A stretch of 64,000 nt of DNA, taken from the NCBI GenBank assembly GCA_021904315.1, contig CM038911.1, positions 11,257,390 to 11,321,389 on the forward strand. The letters run 5' to 3'. Positions 51,081 to 62,307 of the stretch are shown piece after piece. Both the position numbers and the translations under genes were made by a program. Position 1 is the stretch's first letter. Every line of letters begins with the position of its first letter. Below the pieces are notes generated by a model that worked only from the letters and a program-made list of their open reading frames with translations, was not told the DNA's origin and did not search any database. The stretch comes from Sphagnum magellanicum. Taxonomy: Eukaryota > Streptophyta > Sphagnopsida > Sphagnales > Sphagnaceae.

Positions 51081-53089
51081 ATTGTAATTATCATTAAAGG
51101 TTAATTCTCTTGATACTTTATACATGGATTTCAAAAGAACATGAAGGAGGGACAAGTTGCATTACAATACGTGCTTAGCAAGGACCCTTCAACATGTGAG
51201 AGGACAATCCAAGCATTTCAACCCCAACACAAGTTCAACACTAGTGAAATGCTTGAAAAATCAATATTCAACCTAGGTAAAAGCCAAGGATGAACATAGC
51301 ATTAATATTGTGTTGAATGCTTGTGATGCTTATTGCTAACCTATGTTAAAATTAACATTCTCAAAATGGAGTAGGCCTTTCAAATGGGTTAAAAGGAAAG
51401 CCAAAAAGTTTTTAATGTCTTGTTAACAAATTGGCAAGGTGAGGAGGATGTGAAGGAGTATGAAAGCTTATGGACACATTGTGGAAAGAAAAGAATGTCA
51501 TTTTTGAGGAGTTTTTGTAGGGAAACCCCAACCTTCCATAGTTCTTCTTTTAAATGTTTTATGTTTGGGACGACAATCATAGACTTAAACCTAGTTGCCA
51601 TACATTGAGCACATCTATCCCACTAAGGATTCATGGCATATTGTTGTGTATACAATAATGTTGGACATAACCTTTGACCTCATGAAGCTCTTCATCACAA
51701 TGACAAAATTTTAAAAATAAGATGTTTACACAAAACAAAACAAACTCCCATCACCATAGGTAACTTATTGCAAACGATCAATTTTTGACATTGAGAAATA
51801 TAGTCGACTTAGTACAAGTGATCAATTTTTGACATGGAGAGATTTTGGCATCTAGTTTGAGCTAACTTGACATCACGTAAATTCTCCCTTTTCATTTCTC
51901 TCATTCCTTTGTACATTTTCCAGATCTATGGTGTTTATAAATAAAGTTTTGCAGGGTTGCATCAAACAAACTACCTTGCTTCATAGATAGATACCTACTA
52001 GAGGTGGCCACAACCTTTAAAATAGAAAACATGACCAATGCACTTGTTTCCGTTTCTAAAAAAATGCTATCAGGAATCAGCTAGCTGATCTCAAAATTCC
52101 ATCCGGAAGAGCTGGTGATTACGGATATACACATCCAATCACGGGTGGATGAAAGTGGTGGTTCCCTCAGAGAAAGAAGAAAAGAAAGGAAGAAAGAAAG
52201 AAAGACATCACCCACACCTTTCCTTCATCCACCCAGCTGTCACAAAACTGCATGCAAAATGGGAGATTCCACGAAAAAGCCCAAAAGACAGGAGACCACC
52301 ACAACGGTGGCCCTTTGGAATTGAGAGAAAGAGACAAACATGACTTTTGGGTACTTAACAGGCTCCCTAAAGGAGGGATTCAAATAGGCCACTTTTGTGC
52401 CCACGGCCTTAGTGGTTAAAAACCCTTAGAAATCCCACGGATTCCTCTCCTGCCATTGGTTGCAAGCTTTCAACAAAAGCACAAAAATGCAGCAGGGGAA
52501 TATTCAATTACCTACCTTCTTACACGCTTTCAACACCATAGCTCCCAAGTTCCAAAACACGGGGTGTATATCTTAAGGCAAAAGAAGAATTATGGAAATT
52601 CAAATATTTCACCATGCAAAAATATAATCTTCAAAAAAAGTCCTCTATAAGAAACAACCAAAATCCTTCAAGATATCATAACTCTATAACTAATTTCAAG
52701 TTTCAACACAAGCCAAAATATGAACTTTCAAAAATCCTCTTATTAAAATAGACCTACTACCTAGGAGCCAAAATCCCTTAAGCTACTATACTCTATAATG
52801 AACCTAAACACAATATCCTTGCCTTGGTAGGTGAGGCCAATAAAGGATATTCAGTTCAATTATATTATATTTTAGATTTAAGTTCAAAAAGCCCACAGCC
52901 GTTGATGTGACCTTAGTAGTGCGCTCACCGAATAAGGAAATCGATGTAAGGCCAGGCCTGATCACCCGGGCAGTTTCGAAAGGATTGGCTTTCAGGAAAC
53001 AAGTCGAATAGGAAGGTAGAAGCCCTTTCGGGCAGGTAGAATCTCGACGGGCAGTTACGGGTAGACTTCCCCTCCGCTACCACTCCAGG
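51081..53089. other. intergenic DNA, no supported gene
   Basis: It holds GAAA-rich low-complexity sequence (52164-52206). A GGCCTTAGTGGTTAAA stretch at 52407 resembles a pol III A box, but no B box was found. The frames at 51389-51608 overlap on both strands. Confidence 0.45.
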
Positions 53090-53385
53090 TTTTTTTTTTT
53101 TTTTTTTGTTTTCCCAAAATTCGTGATGTAGCAAAATTGGTGATCATCCACGAGAAGATTTAGCCAAATCTGGCTATAGAACAGGTATGAAAGTAAAAAA
53201 ATTAAAGAATCCACTACATTTTTTGCTGCGAGGAGGAAACCAATAGAGAAATCTGGCGATTTCTCATTAATTTCGAAATCTGGCTACCATGAAAAAGAAT
53301 ACACACTTATATTTAGCCATTTTGGACCAAAAAAATAGCCAACTGGCTAAATTTAGCCAGAAAAAAACGCTGCTGGAGAGTGGCC
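53090..53385 (+). repeat. dispersed short repeat, copy C
   Basis: A T run (53090-53107), then GTGATGTAGCAAAATTGGTG, ATCATCCACGAGAAGATTTA, GCCAAATCTGGCTATAGAAC and AGGTATGAAAGTAAA, ending GCCAACTGGCTAAATTTAGC then CAGAAAAAAACGCT. On the complementary strand the T run becomes a poly(A) end. It sits directly upstream of the GC-rich purF promoter. Confidence 0.7.
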
Positions 53386-54408
53386 GGTGGCCAGTGGTGA
53401 GTGGCTTTTCTTGTCGTCGGCGGCCGTTGGTCATAAGTTACGAGTGGGCCCGCCCTAGGGTAGTTAGTTAAGGCGACTGGGTGGTGGTTTGGTTGCAGTC
53501 AAGCGGCAACAGCCCGGGTAGGTAATGAAGAAACGAAGAAAGGCCGTTGGAAGCCCGGGTTGATGAGAGACCGGGAGGGAACCCGGGCGCGGGATTCGAG
53601 TCCCACGAGTTTGCCCGCTCTCTCGCGAGGAAGGAGACGAAGAAGAGGGCGACGGCGCTCCGCACGCAGAGGAGATTCAGCGTCGCATCTTCTTCTTCCT
53701 CTTGTGGCAATCGCAATCGTCGTCGTCGTCGTGTTAAATGGTTAGTTTGTATGAGCTTTTTCTGTTGTGAATTTCTTGGAATTGTTTTTGGTTCTTCCCG
53801 CAAATTGTTGCCGTCAAGTCTTGAATTTCGGTTAGGGTAAAAGAAAGAGAAGCAATCGCGAGTGGTGAGCTTCTTGCAGCAAGCAAGCAGTGAGTCTCTC
53901 GGCCTTTCTTCCTTCTTTTACCTGTGGCTTTTAAATTGTGGCTGAGGCTTCTTGTTTGTCATCGGGTCTTGTTTGTTTTCGTCTCACAGGTCAGTGTGGG
54001 TTTTTGTGTTGACCATTGTTGTTGTTGTCTCGTCGCTCGCTACTGTTTGTGAGGATAGTTCTTGGTTCTCTGTCTGTGTGTATTTGTGGCGTTTTTCTCT
54101 TGTGGCTTGAGGCGAGTGTTGTTCCCTTAAGCTTTTGTTATGTGTGGGTAGCATTATTTTTATTATTATTGCCTGCAGAGGAGCTAATCTCTGTTTTCGC
54201 GCCACCTTTGGAGTTTTTTTCTAACGCTGGACTCAAGAAGCCGAAGCTGCTGCGCCGCGGATTGCGGGCTCTTTGACGTCCGAGGCTTTGATTGCGTTCA
54301 TTTCCAATTGCTTCTGTCATGGAGGATTAGCGTAATTGCAAAAGTGGGCTGAAAAAGAAAGAGAGGAAGAAGAGGGGAGTGCGGAAGAACACAGTGTGCG
54401 CAGTGAAT
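53386..54408 (+). promoter_or_regulatory. purF promoter and 5' leader
   Basis: GC-rich compared with the DNA upstream. It contains a site II-type TGGGCC (53445-53450), an element typical of plant housekeeping and nucleotide-metabolism promoters bound by TCP factors. The leader is long, has pyrimidine-rich stretches and could hold a 5' UTR intron. The open frames here mostly start with GTG and overlap on both strands, so I do not call them genes. Confidence 0.45.
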
Positions 54409-57124
54409 ATGGCAGCGGTGCAGGTGTCGCAGCTCCGCGGAGTCCTAATCGTTAACGGTGCTTCTTCTCAGCACAATTCAAAGACCGCAGATTTGGCAAG
54501 GAGCGTTTCCACGAGAACTGTACCAGCTTTGTCTTTCTCAAAGAGCCGTGGCTGGGGATGCTCTGTCAACGCCAGTCCTCTCCTACTCTCAAGGCAAGAC
54601 AGTCGGCAGAATTGCTGTGCGCGGCCCGTACAGACAGCGGAATTGCGAAGTCATGTGCCGGATGCGGAGGAAAGCTTTCATGTGCAACAACATGATGTGG
54701 AAGCCGGAGACTGTGCCATGCAGTGGAAGAGTTACACAGGGGACAGCGCTAGGGTAGAGAATCCGATGCTTGAGAGGCTGAACATGAGGGAAGTGAATGA
54801 GGGGGACATGTGGAGAGAAGAATGTGGAGTTGTTGGCATTTTTGGAGACCCAGAGGCAAGTCGGCTTTGTTATCTGGCCCTGCATGCCCTACAGCACAGG
54901 GGACAAGAAGGAGCTGGAATTGTGACATCCGACAATGGAACCCTCCATACTGTTACTGGTAAGTTAAAAGTCTGTGCTTGCACCCCTGCACACACTCTAT
55001 TCATCAGTTTTTATGGCATTCTGCAATCCTTGACTCCTATCCCTGACTCAACTCTGGAATTCCATTTCATGAAGAAGTGCTCTCAATCCATGGCTCTAAT
55101 TTTCTTCATCACAGTTTGGGTTAATCTTAAACCCTTTGCTAACTATTAGTGGAGGGCCATAACCAGCAAAAGAGCATGTTTGTCAGTGGGCCTTTTGATT
55201 CTAAGCTTTGTGTTTTTGGTGTGAGCAGGAATGGGCCTTGTGTCTGAAGTGTTTGACCAATCTAAGCTGGCAAAACTGCCTGGAAGTGCAACCATTGGCC
55301 ATGTCCGATATGCGACTGCAGGGGCCTCAGTGCTTAAGAATGTGCAGCCCTTTGTTGCAGGCTATCGATTTGGATCAGTGGCAGTAGCCCACAATGGAAA
55401 CCTTGTGAATTACTCCAAGCTCCGTGCAGAGCTGGAGGACACTGGCTCAATATTCAACACTTCTTCAGACACAGAGGTGGTTTGGAAAACTGCAGCATTT
55501 TGCATTCAAGAATTCTCTTTCTGACATTAAATTTTGGAAAATTTAGTTTCTTAATCCTTCTGCTACTCCACTGATTTTTTGTTGTTGTATTGTGTATAGG
55601 TAGTGCTGCATCTCATTGCAATCTCCAAGAAACGTCCCTTTCTTGCCCGTATCGTTGATGCATGTGAGCAGCTTGAAGGGGCTTATTCCCTGGTGTTCTT
55701 AACAGAGGATAAACTTGTAGCTGTCCGAGACCCCTTTGGGTTCCGCCCCTTGGTGATGGGAAGGAGGAGTAATGGAGCTTATGTATTTGCATCAGAGACC
55801 TGTGCTTTGGACCTTATTGAGGCCACCTACGAGCGTGAGGTACAGTTATCAAGTGCTTTCCATGGAAGACTCAATAATTTAAACTTGTAATAGATCTTTT
55901 GCTGGGGAATATGAGTGGCCTTCTGATTTGTCTGTTATTTCTGTAGGTTCAACCTGGAGAGATGGTGGTAATTGACAAGCATGATGGTGAAACCTCTCTT
56001 TGTCTTTTGCCACACAAGCAACGCAAAGCCTGCATCTTTGAACACATTTACTTTGCTCTTCCAAATTCAATCATTTTTGGCCGCTCAGTGTACCAGTCCC
56101 GCTATGAGTATGGTCAGATATTGGCAGAGGAGGCGCCTGTTGAGTGTGATGTTGTGATTGCTGTCCCGGACTCAGGGGTGGTTGCCGCACTTGGATATGC
56201 TGCCAAGGCCAATGTCCCCTTTCAGCAAGGTCTAATCCGATCACACTATGTCGGTCGAACATTCATTGAGCCCTCACAAAAAATTCGAGATTTTGGGGTG
56301 AAGCTGAAGCTTGCTCCAGTCAGCCATGTGTTGAAGGGGAAAAGAGTGGTTGTGGTTGATGATTCAATTGTGCGTGGGACAACGTCTACCAAGATAGTCA
56401 GGCTTATAAAGGAGGCCGGAGCTACTGAAGTGCATATGCGCATTGCAAGTCCTCCAATAACAGGGTCTTGCTACTATGGCGTGGATACACCAAGCACAGA
56501 AGAGCTCATCTCCTCCAGGTGATTGTGAGACTATTTTGAGCACATAATAGTTAATGTTAGTCAAGATACAGGAAATTTGTTTGAACCACTTTCCTGCTTG
56601 TGAAGATGTAGGAAAGTTGGAATGGCTTCTGGGGTGCATATTTGTTTCTCACTTCTTTGGAGAACAAAGACTAGAGCATTCCATGTTGAGGGAGACAGTA
56701 TTCAGCACTGAAAGCGTCGTAAAACCTAGTTGTTTCCGAATTTTGCAGTTGTATTACATTTTTTAGTTTATAGACATTCATGTGTGTGTATTTGAAAAGT
56801 GTCAGTGTCTTGATCCTATTTTGTTGTGTATGGTGCAGGATGGGTGTTGAAGAAATAAGGAAGGTGATTGATGCAGATTCATTGGCATTCCTTCCTCTTG
56901 AGAGACTGAGAGGAATTGTACCAGATGAGGCTCATACATTTTGTGATGCTTGCTTTTCAGGGGATTATCCTGTGCCTCCTAGGGATCTTGTAAAAGACAA
57001 AGAAGAGTTGCAAAAACCTGTAATGGCTTTGGTTGAGGGTTATGAGGGTAAGTTCGAATCAGCAGCTATATTCAAGAAATCTTGGACTCCACCAGATTTG
57101 GAGCCTGCTGGTGTAACACATTAG
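54409..57124 (+). CDS. purF: amidophosphoribosyltransferase (glutamine PRPP amidotransferase), plastidial
   Basis: Catalyses the first committed step of purine synthesis, PRPP plus glutamine to phosphoribosylamine. In plants it is plastidial (ASE/GPRAT). Five exons (54409-54958, 55229-55476, 55600-55839, 55947-56518, 56839-57124) give 631 aa with all phases agreeing. Residues 1-about 100 are a Ser/Arg-rich transit peptide. EEC at 137-139 precedes CGVVGIFGD, so Cys139 is the expected N-terminal nucleophile after propeptide cleavage. HRGQEGAG and HVRYATAG mark the Ntn glutaminase. [13 protein letters not shown] (480-492) is the PRPP loop. Cys375, Cys521, Cys572 and Cys575 ([11 protein letters not shown]) match the four ligands of the 4Fe-4S Bacillus-type enzyme. 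ATG 54409 was chosen because the upstream extension begins with GTG. The gene looks intact and functional. Confidence 0.96.
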
Positions 57125-57733
57125 TAGTTGAATGGCATCTTCTGAGGAAAGATTGTCTCTCTTCACCATTTCATAGTGTCTGCAAACTGTTTCCACTCTT
57201 CCCTGAGCAGTACCTAAATGAAACATGAGTTTACCAGGACATTGAGACATGAGACCAAATTGCCTTGCTCTGATAAGATCTTAAGGATTGGCTACTTTAT
57301 TTTTCCTATTTTGGCTGTGTTGTGGTGTCATTCAACAAATGTGAGATGAGTTACTACTGTGTGTAGGACAAATATTGTTATCAGCACAGAGCAGTGTTGC
57401 CAATGCACAAAAATTTTGGTTCTCCCTTTCAAATTTAGTATGTTACATTGCTTACTTCTGTTGCTCAGTTGCAGAAGCAAGAAGCATAAGATACTGAATC
57501 TGCAGAAGAGGATTCTCTTGTAGCACATGTCAGTAAGTGACCTTCCTATGATATGTGTTCAGCCATATCCACAAACCTCTACAGAGGTTCCAGAGGTTCT
57601 TGAGGTTCTTACTCTTCTGTAGAGGTATGAAATTTGATTGTCTTGATGCCTTTGTGTTTTCCTTGATATGGGAATTCAGTTCTGGTGTTACAGTAGTGAG
57701 CAAACAAGCAAACAACACATTGCCATGCTTCAT
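57125..57733 (+). other. purF 3' region
   Basis: No further coding sequence supported. T-rich stretches suit a 3' UTR. A repeated CAGAGGTTC/GAGGTTCT motif occurs at 57581-57612. Confidence 0.4.
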
Positions 57734-58026
57734 TGGAGGTAGGCACCAACTGCGGCTTGTTTACGACCGCAGCTCTCACTCCCCGCCGAACCCCCAACAT
57801 CGATCAACAAAACCCTAAGAAACCTCATGGCCATACTGCAAGTGTTGTGTGGATTTCCAAGATTTGTAGACCGCTATGTCTTTCATGATGTAATCCACCA
57901 CTGCCGCCGAATAAGAAGAAGAAGAAATTGGAGAGCAATCACCTTGGGAAGGATTGCTCTGTGGTGTCCGCTTGGGCAAGGTGAAGCTTGTTTGGCGACA
58001 AATCTACCGGCAGGTGGAGGATCACC
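57734..58026 (+). promoter_or_regulatory. leader of the CPBP gene with telo-box and overlapping uORF
   Basis: A telo-box AAACCCTAA lies at 57810-57818. An ATG-started frame of 67 codons (57827-58030) ends by overlapping the main start as ATGA at 58027-58030. Its product is basic and resembles no family I know. If transcribed it would be an upstream ORF able to reduce or couple translation of the main frame. The transcription start is unknown, so this is a suggestion. Confidence 0.4.
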
Positions 58027-59632
58027 ATGAGAAGGAGCGCAGTTGCTGCTGCGGCAGCAGTGGGTGATTCGCTACCGCCCGCCCTTCTCTTCCCTTTCAA
58101 ATCGAAGAGATTCAAAGAAGGCTTTCGTGGTGGATTCTGCGTGTCTCGCAACTTCACATCATCGTTTTTGGTCCCTTCTAGTAATCTAGGGTTTCGAAGA
58201 CTGGAGCAGCAACAACAGGAGTCAAGAAAGGGGCCTACATTTCTTGCATCCTCTTTCAGAAGATCATTGCTGATGTACCATTGCTGTCAGGTGAATCCAG
58301 AGCCAGAGCAAACGACGGCAACGAGTGTGGATCAAGACGCATCCACGGGAGGGTTACCTGCTACAGTTCCTGTTGAAGAATCCGGAGCAGGGAACTCAAA
58401 GGTAAATGGACAATTTTCTGAATCGAGAGTTGCACTTTCTCTCTCTCTCTCTCTGGACTTCCAAGTTCTGTGATTTTCAAGCTAGCTCAACTCGACTTGC
58501 TGTTGCTTTGCACTACTGTAGCTCTCATTGCTTTTGGACTTGGTATCAGTCGGTGATGATGATGGTGGATCCGTTGTCAAGAAACTGGTGGATTTGTGAT
58601 ATAGGCAGCGGAGCCCTTTTCGAGGCTCCCATCGCCAGTTCCATGGGCCAATGGCTTAGTGATATCGACAATGGTAATCTATTGGGGTGGATTTCACATG
58701 CCCCTTGGTCTGGGAGGTCTGGCCATTGTAGCCAATCTTTTCCCTCAACATGTATCAGACCCACAATTCCAGGTTTAATCCGTTTGCTCTTCAGTGACCT
58801 AATTTGTTGTGTGATCTGCTTGCTGTAAGAGCTTCACTTGAGGACTGTAGCACTATGAAGGTTTTATTTCATAGCAAAGGCAAGCATATAGTAAAGAAGC
58901 TGTTTACTTAAGAACTTCTTTGTAGAGCAATTGTGTCTGGAGTCTTCAGTGTGTGGTGGCTGTGGTCCAGGCAATGTCACGAGTGGTCTTACAACTGATG
59001 GAATTGGCTGGCACAGCATGGCTCATCAAATCCACACTACATCCATTTAAGCCTCAGTTTGAGCTCTTCAATGTGAGCTTCTCAAATGCATTCCAGGATA
59101 GGGGTTGGATTCCTGCTTCAGCTCTTGGGCTCCTGGTGGTGCTGTTGATTGTGATAGCTTCAGCAAGCATCACCCAGTATCTCTCACCTTCACAGGTATG
59201 GTGGATTTATTGCCTGCAAATGTAGGATATTAAGTTGGTAGATTGATCAATGTTGAAGCTTAAGGCATGGGTATCTCCTTGTTGCAGGTTGAGGAGGCTC
59301 CTTCAGCTCTCACAGGTCTTGTCACCAGTACCCCTGTTGCATGCTCGGCTACTTATCTTGCATTCTGTGTCATAACACCTGTCATAGAAGAGTATGTGTA
59401 CAGAGGCTTTCTGCTGGCTTCACTTGCCTCTCACATCAGATGGCCTTTTGCAATCATTGTCAGTTCTCTTGTGTTTGCCATAAGCCATTTGGGGGCCTCA
59501 GGGTTGCCATCATTATTCATGATTGGTTGTGTTCTAGGTCTAGCATACACATGGACAGGAAATTTGGCTACCTCATTGGTAATTCATGGTCTCTATAATG
59601 CCATTGTGCTGACAAGATCTGTGGTGTTTTGA
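58027..59632 (+). CDS. CPBP/Rce1-like intramembrane metalloprotease, plastid-type
   Basis: Four exons (58027-58401, 58605-58772, 58950-59195, 59288-59632), all phase 0, give 377 aa. Exon 2 is only found by reading a frame with no long ORF; it gives VPWANGLVISTMVIYWGGFH then MPLGLGGLAIVANLF, which aligns with the PW..G..W.TM..Y....H.PLG.GGL stretch of Arabidopsis At1g14270-like proteins as I recall them. Catalytic motifs are intact: EEYVYRG (297-303), FAISHL (326-331, His330) and HGLYN (363-367). The family cleaves peptides inside membranes or acts as a membrane chaperone, and the substrate here is unknown. Residues 1-about 75 are Ser/Arg/Phe rich like a transit peptide. Several hydrophobic segments follow in exons 2-4. 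Head-to-tail with purF and convergent with the DUF3755 gene. Confidence 0.88.
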
Positions 59633-60316
59633 GTGGCCACAAAAAGATTTTTGGTCCAATAATTTGATTACATCACATATGCACCTTGCTTGTCATATCT
59701 GGGCACCCAAGTGATACCAAATCACCATTGCTACATCTGTGTCAACAGCCCAATATTCTGGCCGCATTGATTTACAGCTGGAAATCTGTGCCCATTTTCA
59801 GCTAACAGACTACACCTGTTCATTGGAGTGTGGCTTCTAGAGAAGTAAAATAATGCTAACTCACAATTGATGAGGAAAGCCATGGTGCAGACATTTCCAG
59901 TTTAAGATAACCAAGGTGATCAAGCTCCAATGGACAAAATGATGCCCACCACATAAGGACCAGAAACAAGATGCAGAACACTGGAACTAAGCAGTCACAT
60001 ACCTTGTGCACAATTCATGAATATACTGTTTGTTAGTCGTGTGATTCTGCCATCAACCTCTGGACTTTGAACCTGACAACTATGATATTCAGGAACATAG
60101 ATATGAAGGTTTTGTACTGGATGGGGTGATAACAAATGGAAAAGGGTAAGGAAATCCATCACTTTGTGCTCACAACATTTACTTTTTGCATCATCAGTAC
60201 TTGCAAGCTGCTAAAATACCTTAGGAGACCTACAACTTGTGTCTACTTCAAATTTAACTACAGATTTCCTGATACCCCTATTGAACTATCTATTTATCAT
60301 GTTCCTAAATGACTTA
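59633..60316. other. intergenic, between two convergent 3' ends
   Basis: Probably shared 3' UTR space for the CPBP gene (+) and the DUF3755 gene (-). No additional feature seen. Confidence 0.5.
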
Positions 60317-62307
60317 CTAGTGATGTAAAGGATTTGACGATTGAGGCATTGGCAAAATCCTATCAGCCAGCTCCAAGTTCAGCTTCACTGGTAATGGGGG
60401 CATTTGGCTCATAATGCCGGGCATGTTTGTCATCCTGCATCAAGCAGATAAAGAAAGGTCCTGTCAACAACTGGAGAAAACAGAAGCAAAGTGACTAAAG
60501 AGATACCAAGTGTGAGAGGAAAATGTGCACGACTAAAGACAGTGATTTACCCATTCAAGATTGCAAAAATGTTGTCCTTGAACTGCACCAGCAATTCTGT
60601 GTTTTCTTGAAGCTGTCACCCACAAAAGGACCCCACAGAATGAATGTCAATGATAGCCCATACCTCTGCCTTAGGTAGTCTTTTCTCTGCACTACATTCC
60701 AAAGCCAGGTAAGCACCCAAGTTTAGCAGGTGGGTAGAAACTTTTTTTTCATTTGTTCTAGTAACTGATGTGTAGCTGAGTTGCAGTTGCTTATAAGCAA
60801 TGTTTACCTTGCAGGCAGCAAGATTGGCTCGAATTTTACCAATAATTTGTGAATTATGTTCAAACAGATGCCCTGTTGGTCCTCCAATAGCTGCATGAAT
60901 CCCAGCTGTCTCACAGTTAGTTGCAACACAGAGAACTGTCCTCTCACCACTTTCATAATTTGAGCAGAACATGCACATTGGAAGAAAGATACTAGAAAAA
61001 TGCTTTTTCCGGCAAAAAATACCTTAACTTTTGCCTTCCAGTGACAGATCCTTGCAAGGAATGACTGAAAAAAGAAACACTACTAAAGAATTGGAACCCA
61101 CCATCATTAGAGATTCCATCATCATTGTCTACAGGGGTTGAAGGTGGAGTGTACATGGGTGGTGGTACCCTTGCTCCTACTTCCAACAATGGCCTTGTGA
61201 CTTGTGCTTCTGCCTTTTCCTGCCACAGAAATACATAGCTATGCAAGGTCAATTTATCATTCAGAGAAAAACAAAGAGTGGAAAGCATGAGTAGTGATGC
61301 AAACTTCACACTCCAGTCCTAGTTCCCACATCAACCTGAGATTCTTGGGGTCCTTGTTGTCTGCAATGTCAACAACCTTCCACACAACAAACTTGTATTT
61401 CATGATTCCACAACCCAACAAACACAGCCTGTAAACTATGATAATGGATCCAAACTACAAGAACAGGGAGACCTTCTTGTCCTTGGTTTTCTTTGATGAA
61501 TTCTGCTCTTCAACTTTTCGCCTTTCCCCATCCTCCTTCTTCTGTGCATATGACACACATCATCATCCCCAGTTGATAGTTTACAAAGTTTACCCATGAA
61601 AAAAACTGCTAAGCAAGCAGTTGTTTTACAAAAATGCATTTGAGATCATGCCCCCAAAACAAGAGAATATGATAAGAGAGGAATTTGTCATGACCACAAG
61701 GAAAAACACTCACTGTTATCCAAATACAGCGTAGTGCAACATCCCGCACAGTCTTCTCTGGCAGAAGTGCAGCAAGCTTGATATACTTCACAAGATTGTT
61801 TGCCTGCCCTGCATATCTGAACAATACAATCCTGGAGCACATCTCAGAGGAATCTCCCAACTATGGAGAATTGATCAACTCATGAGTTCTGTGCACAACT
61901 CTCATCTGTACTACACACAAACACATGAAGACAAATTCACAACAGGACCTTTTCAAGTGGTGAAGAAGGTCAGGACCTCCTTGAATCCTGGTATTCAGTA
62001 TTCAGAGAGAGGCAATGAAGGTTTACTTTACTAGGCCTTCTTCAAGACTGGATTGCTCGGCAGAGCTCCAATCAAGAGACAAGTCAACATCATGAAGTAG
62101 ATGGCAAGTGCTGTTGTTGTTCTCAGTTCCATGGGTTGTTACTCCATTCTTCTTCACTCCTGATGCCACATCCATAGAACTGGGGATGATGATGGTGCCA
62201 TTCTTGGCTGCATTTTCTGCACCTTGTGGATTACCACTGTTATGAGGAGATCTGAGTGTTGGATTGGTTGGTTTTGCCTGCGATTTCTGAAAGGATCCTG
62301 CTGCCAT
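60317..62307 (-). CDS. DUF3755 (SANT/Myb-like) plant protein
   Basis: Seven exons (62307..62027, 61816..61714, 61541..61473, 61219..61102, 60890..60808, 60612..60551, 60434..60317) give 277 aa with phases consistent throughout. The exon 1/2 junction restores DWSSAEQSSLEEGLVKYAGQ, then LLPEKTVRDVALRCIWIT, the SANT-like region. Next come a charged KKEDGERRK linker, PPPMYTPPSTPVDNDD, then AIGGPTGHLFEHNSQIIGKI, ELLVQFKDNIFAILN and MTNMPGIMSQMPPLP, the conserved DUF3755 tail. The function is not established; the SANT-like fold and basic linker suggest a nuclear, chromatin- or DNA-associated role. ATG 62307 was chosen because the frame further upstream opens only with GTG. Most of the long unspliced frames here run into introns. 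Confidence 0.88.

Noticed and set aside
53580-53610. tRNA-like B box (GGATTCGAGTCCC)
   Set aside because: No A box at the right distance and no cloverleaf could be drawn; it lies in the GC-rich purF promoter.
54016-54320. Small frames on both strands in the purF leader
   Set aside because: They overlap each other, mostly lack ATG starts and show no family resemblance.
61720-61860. DUF3755 exon extended upstream to include the MCSRIVLF stretch
   Set aside because: It inserts residues absent from the family and breaks the EEGL..YA...KY region. The acceptor just before ATATGCAGGG restores it with matching phase.
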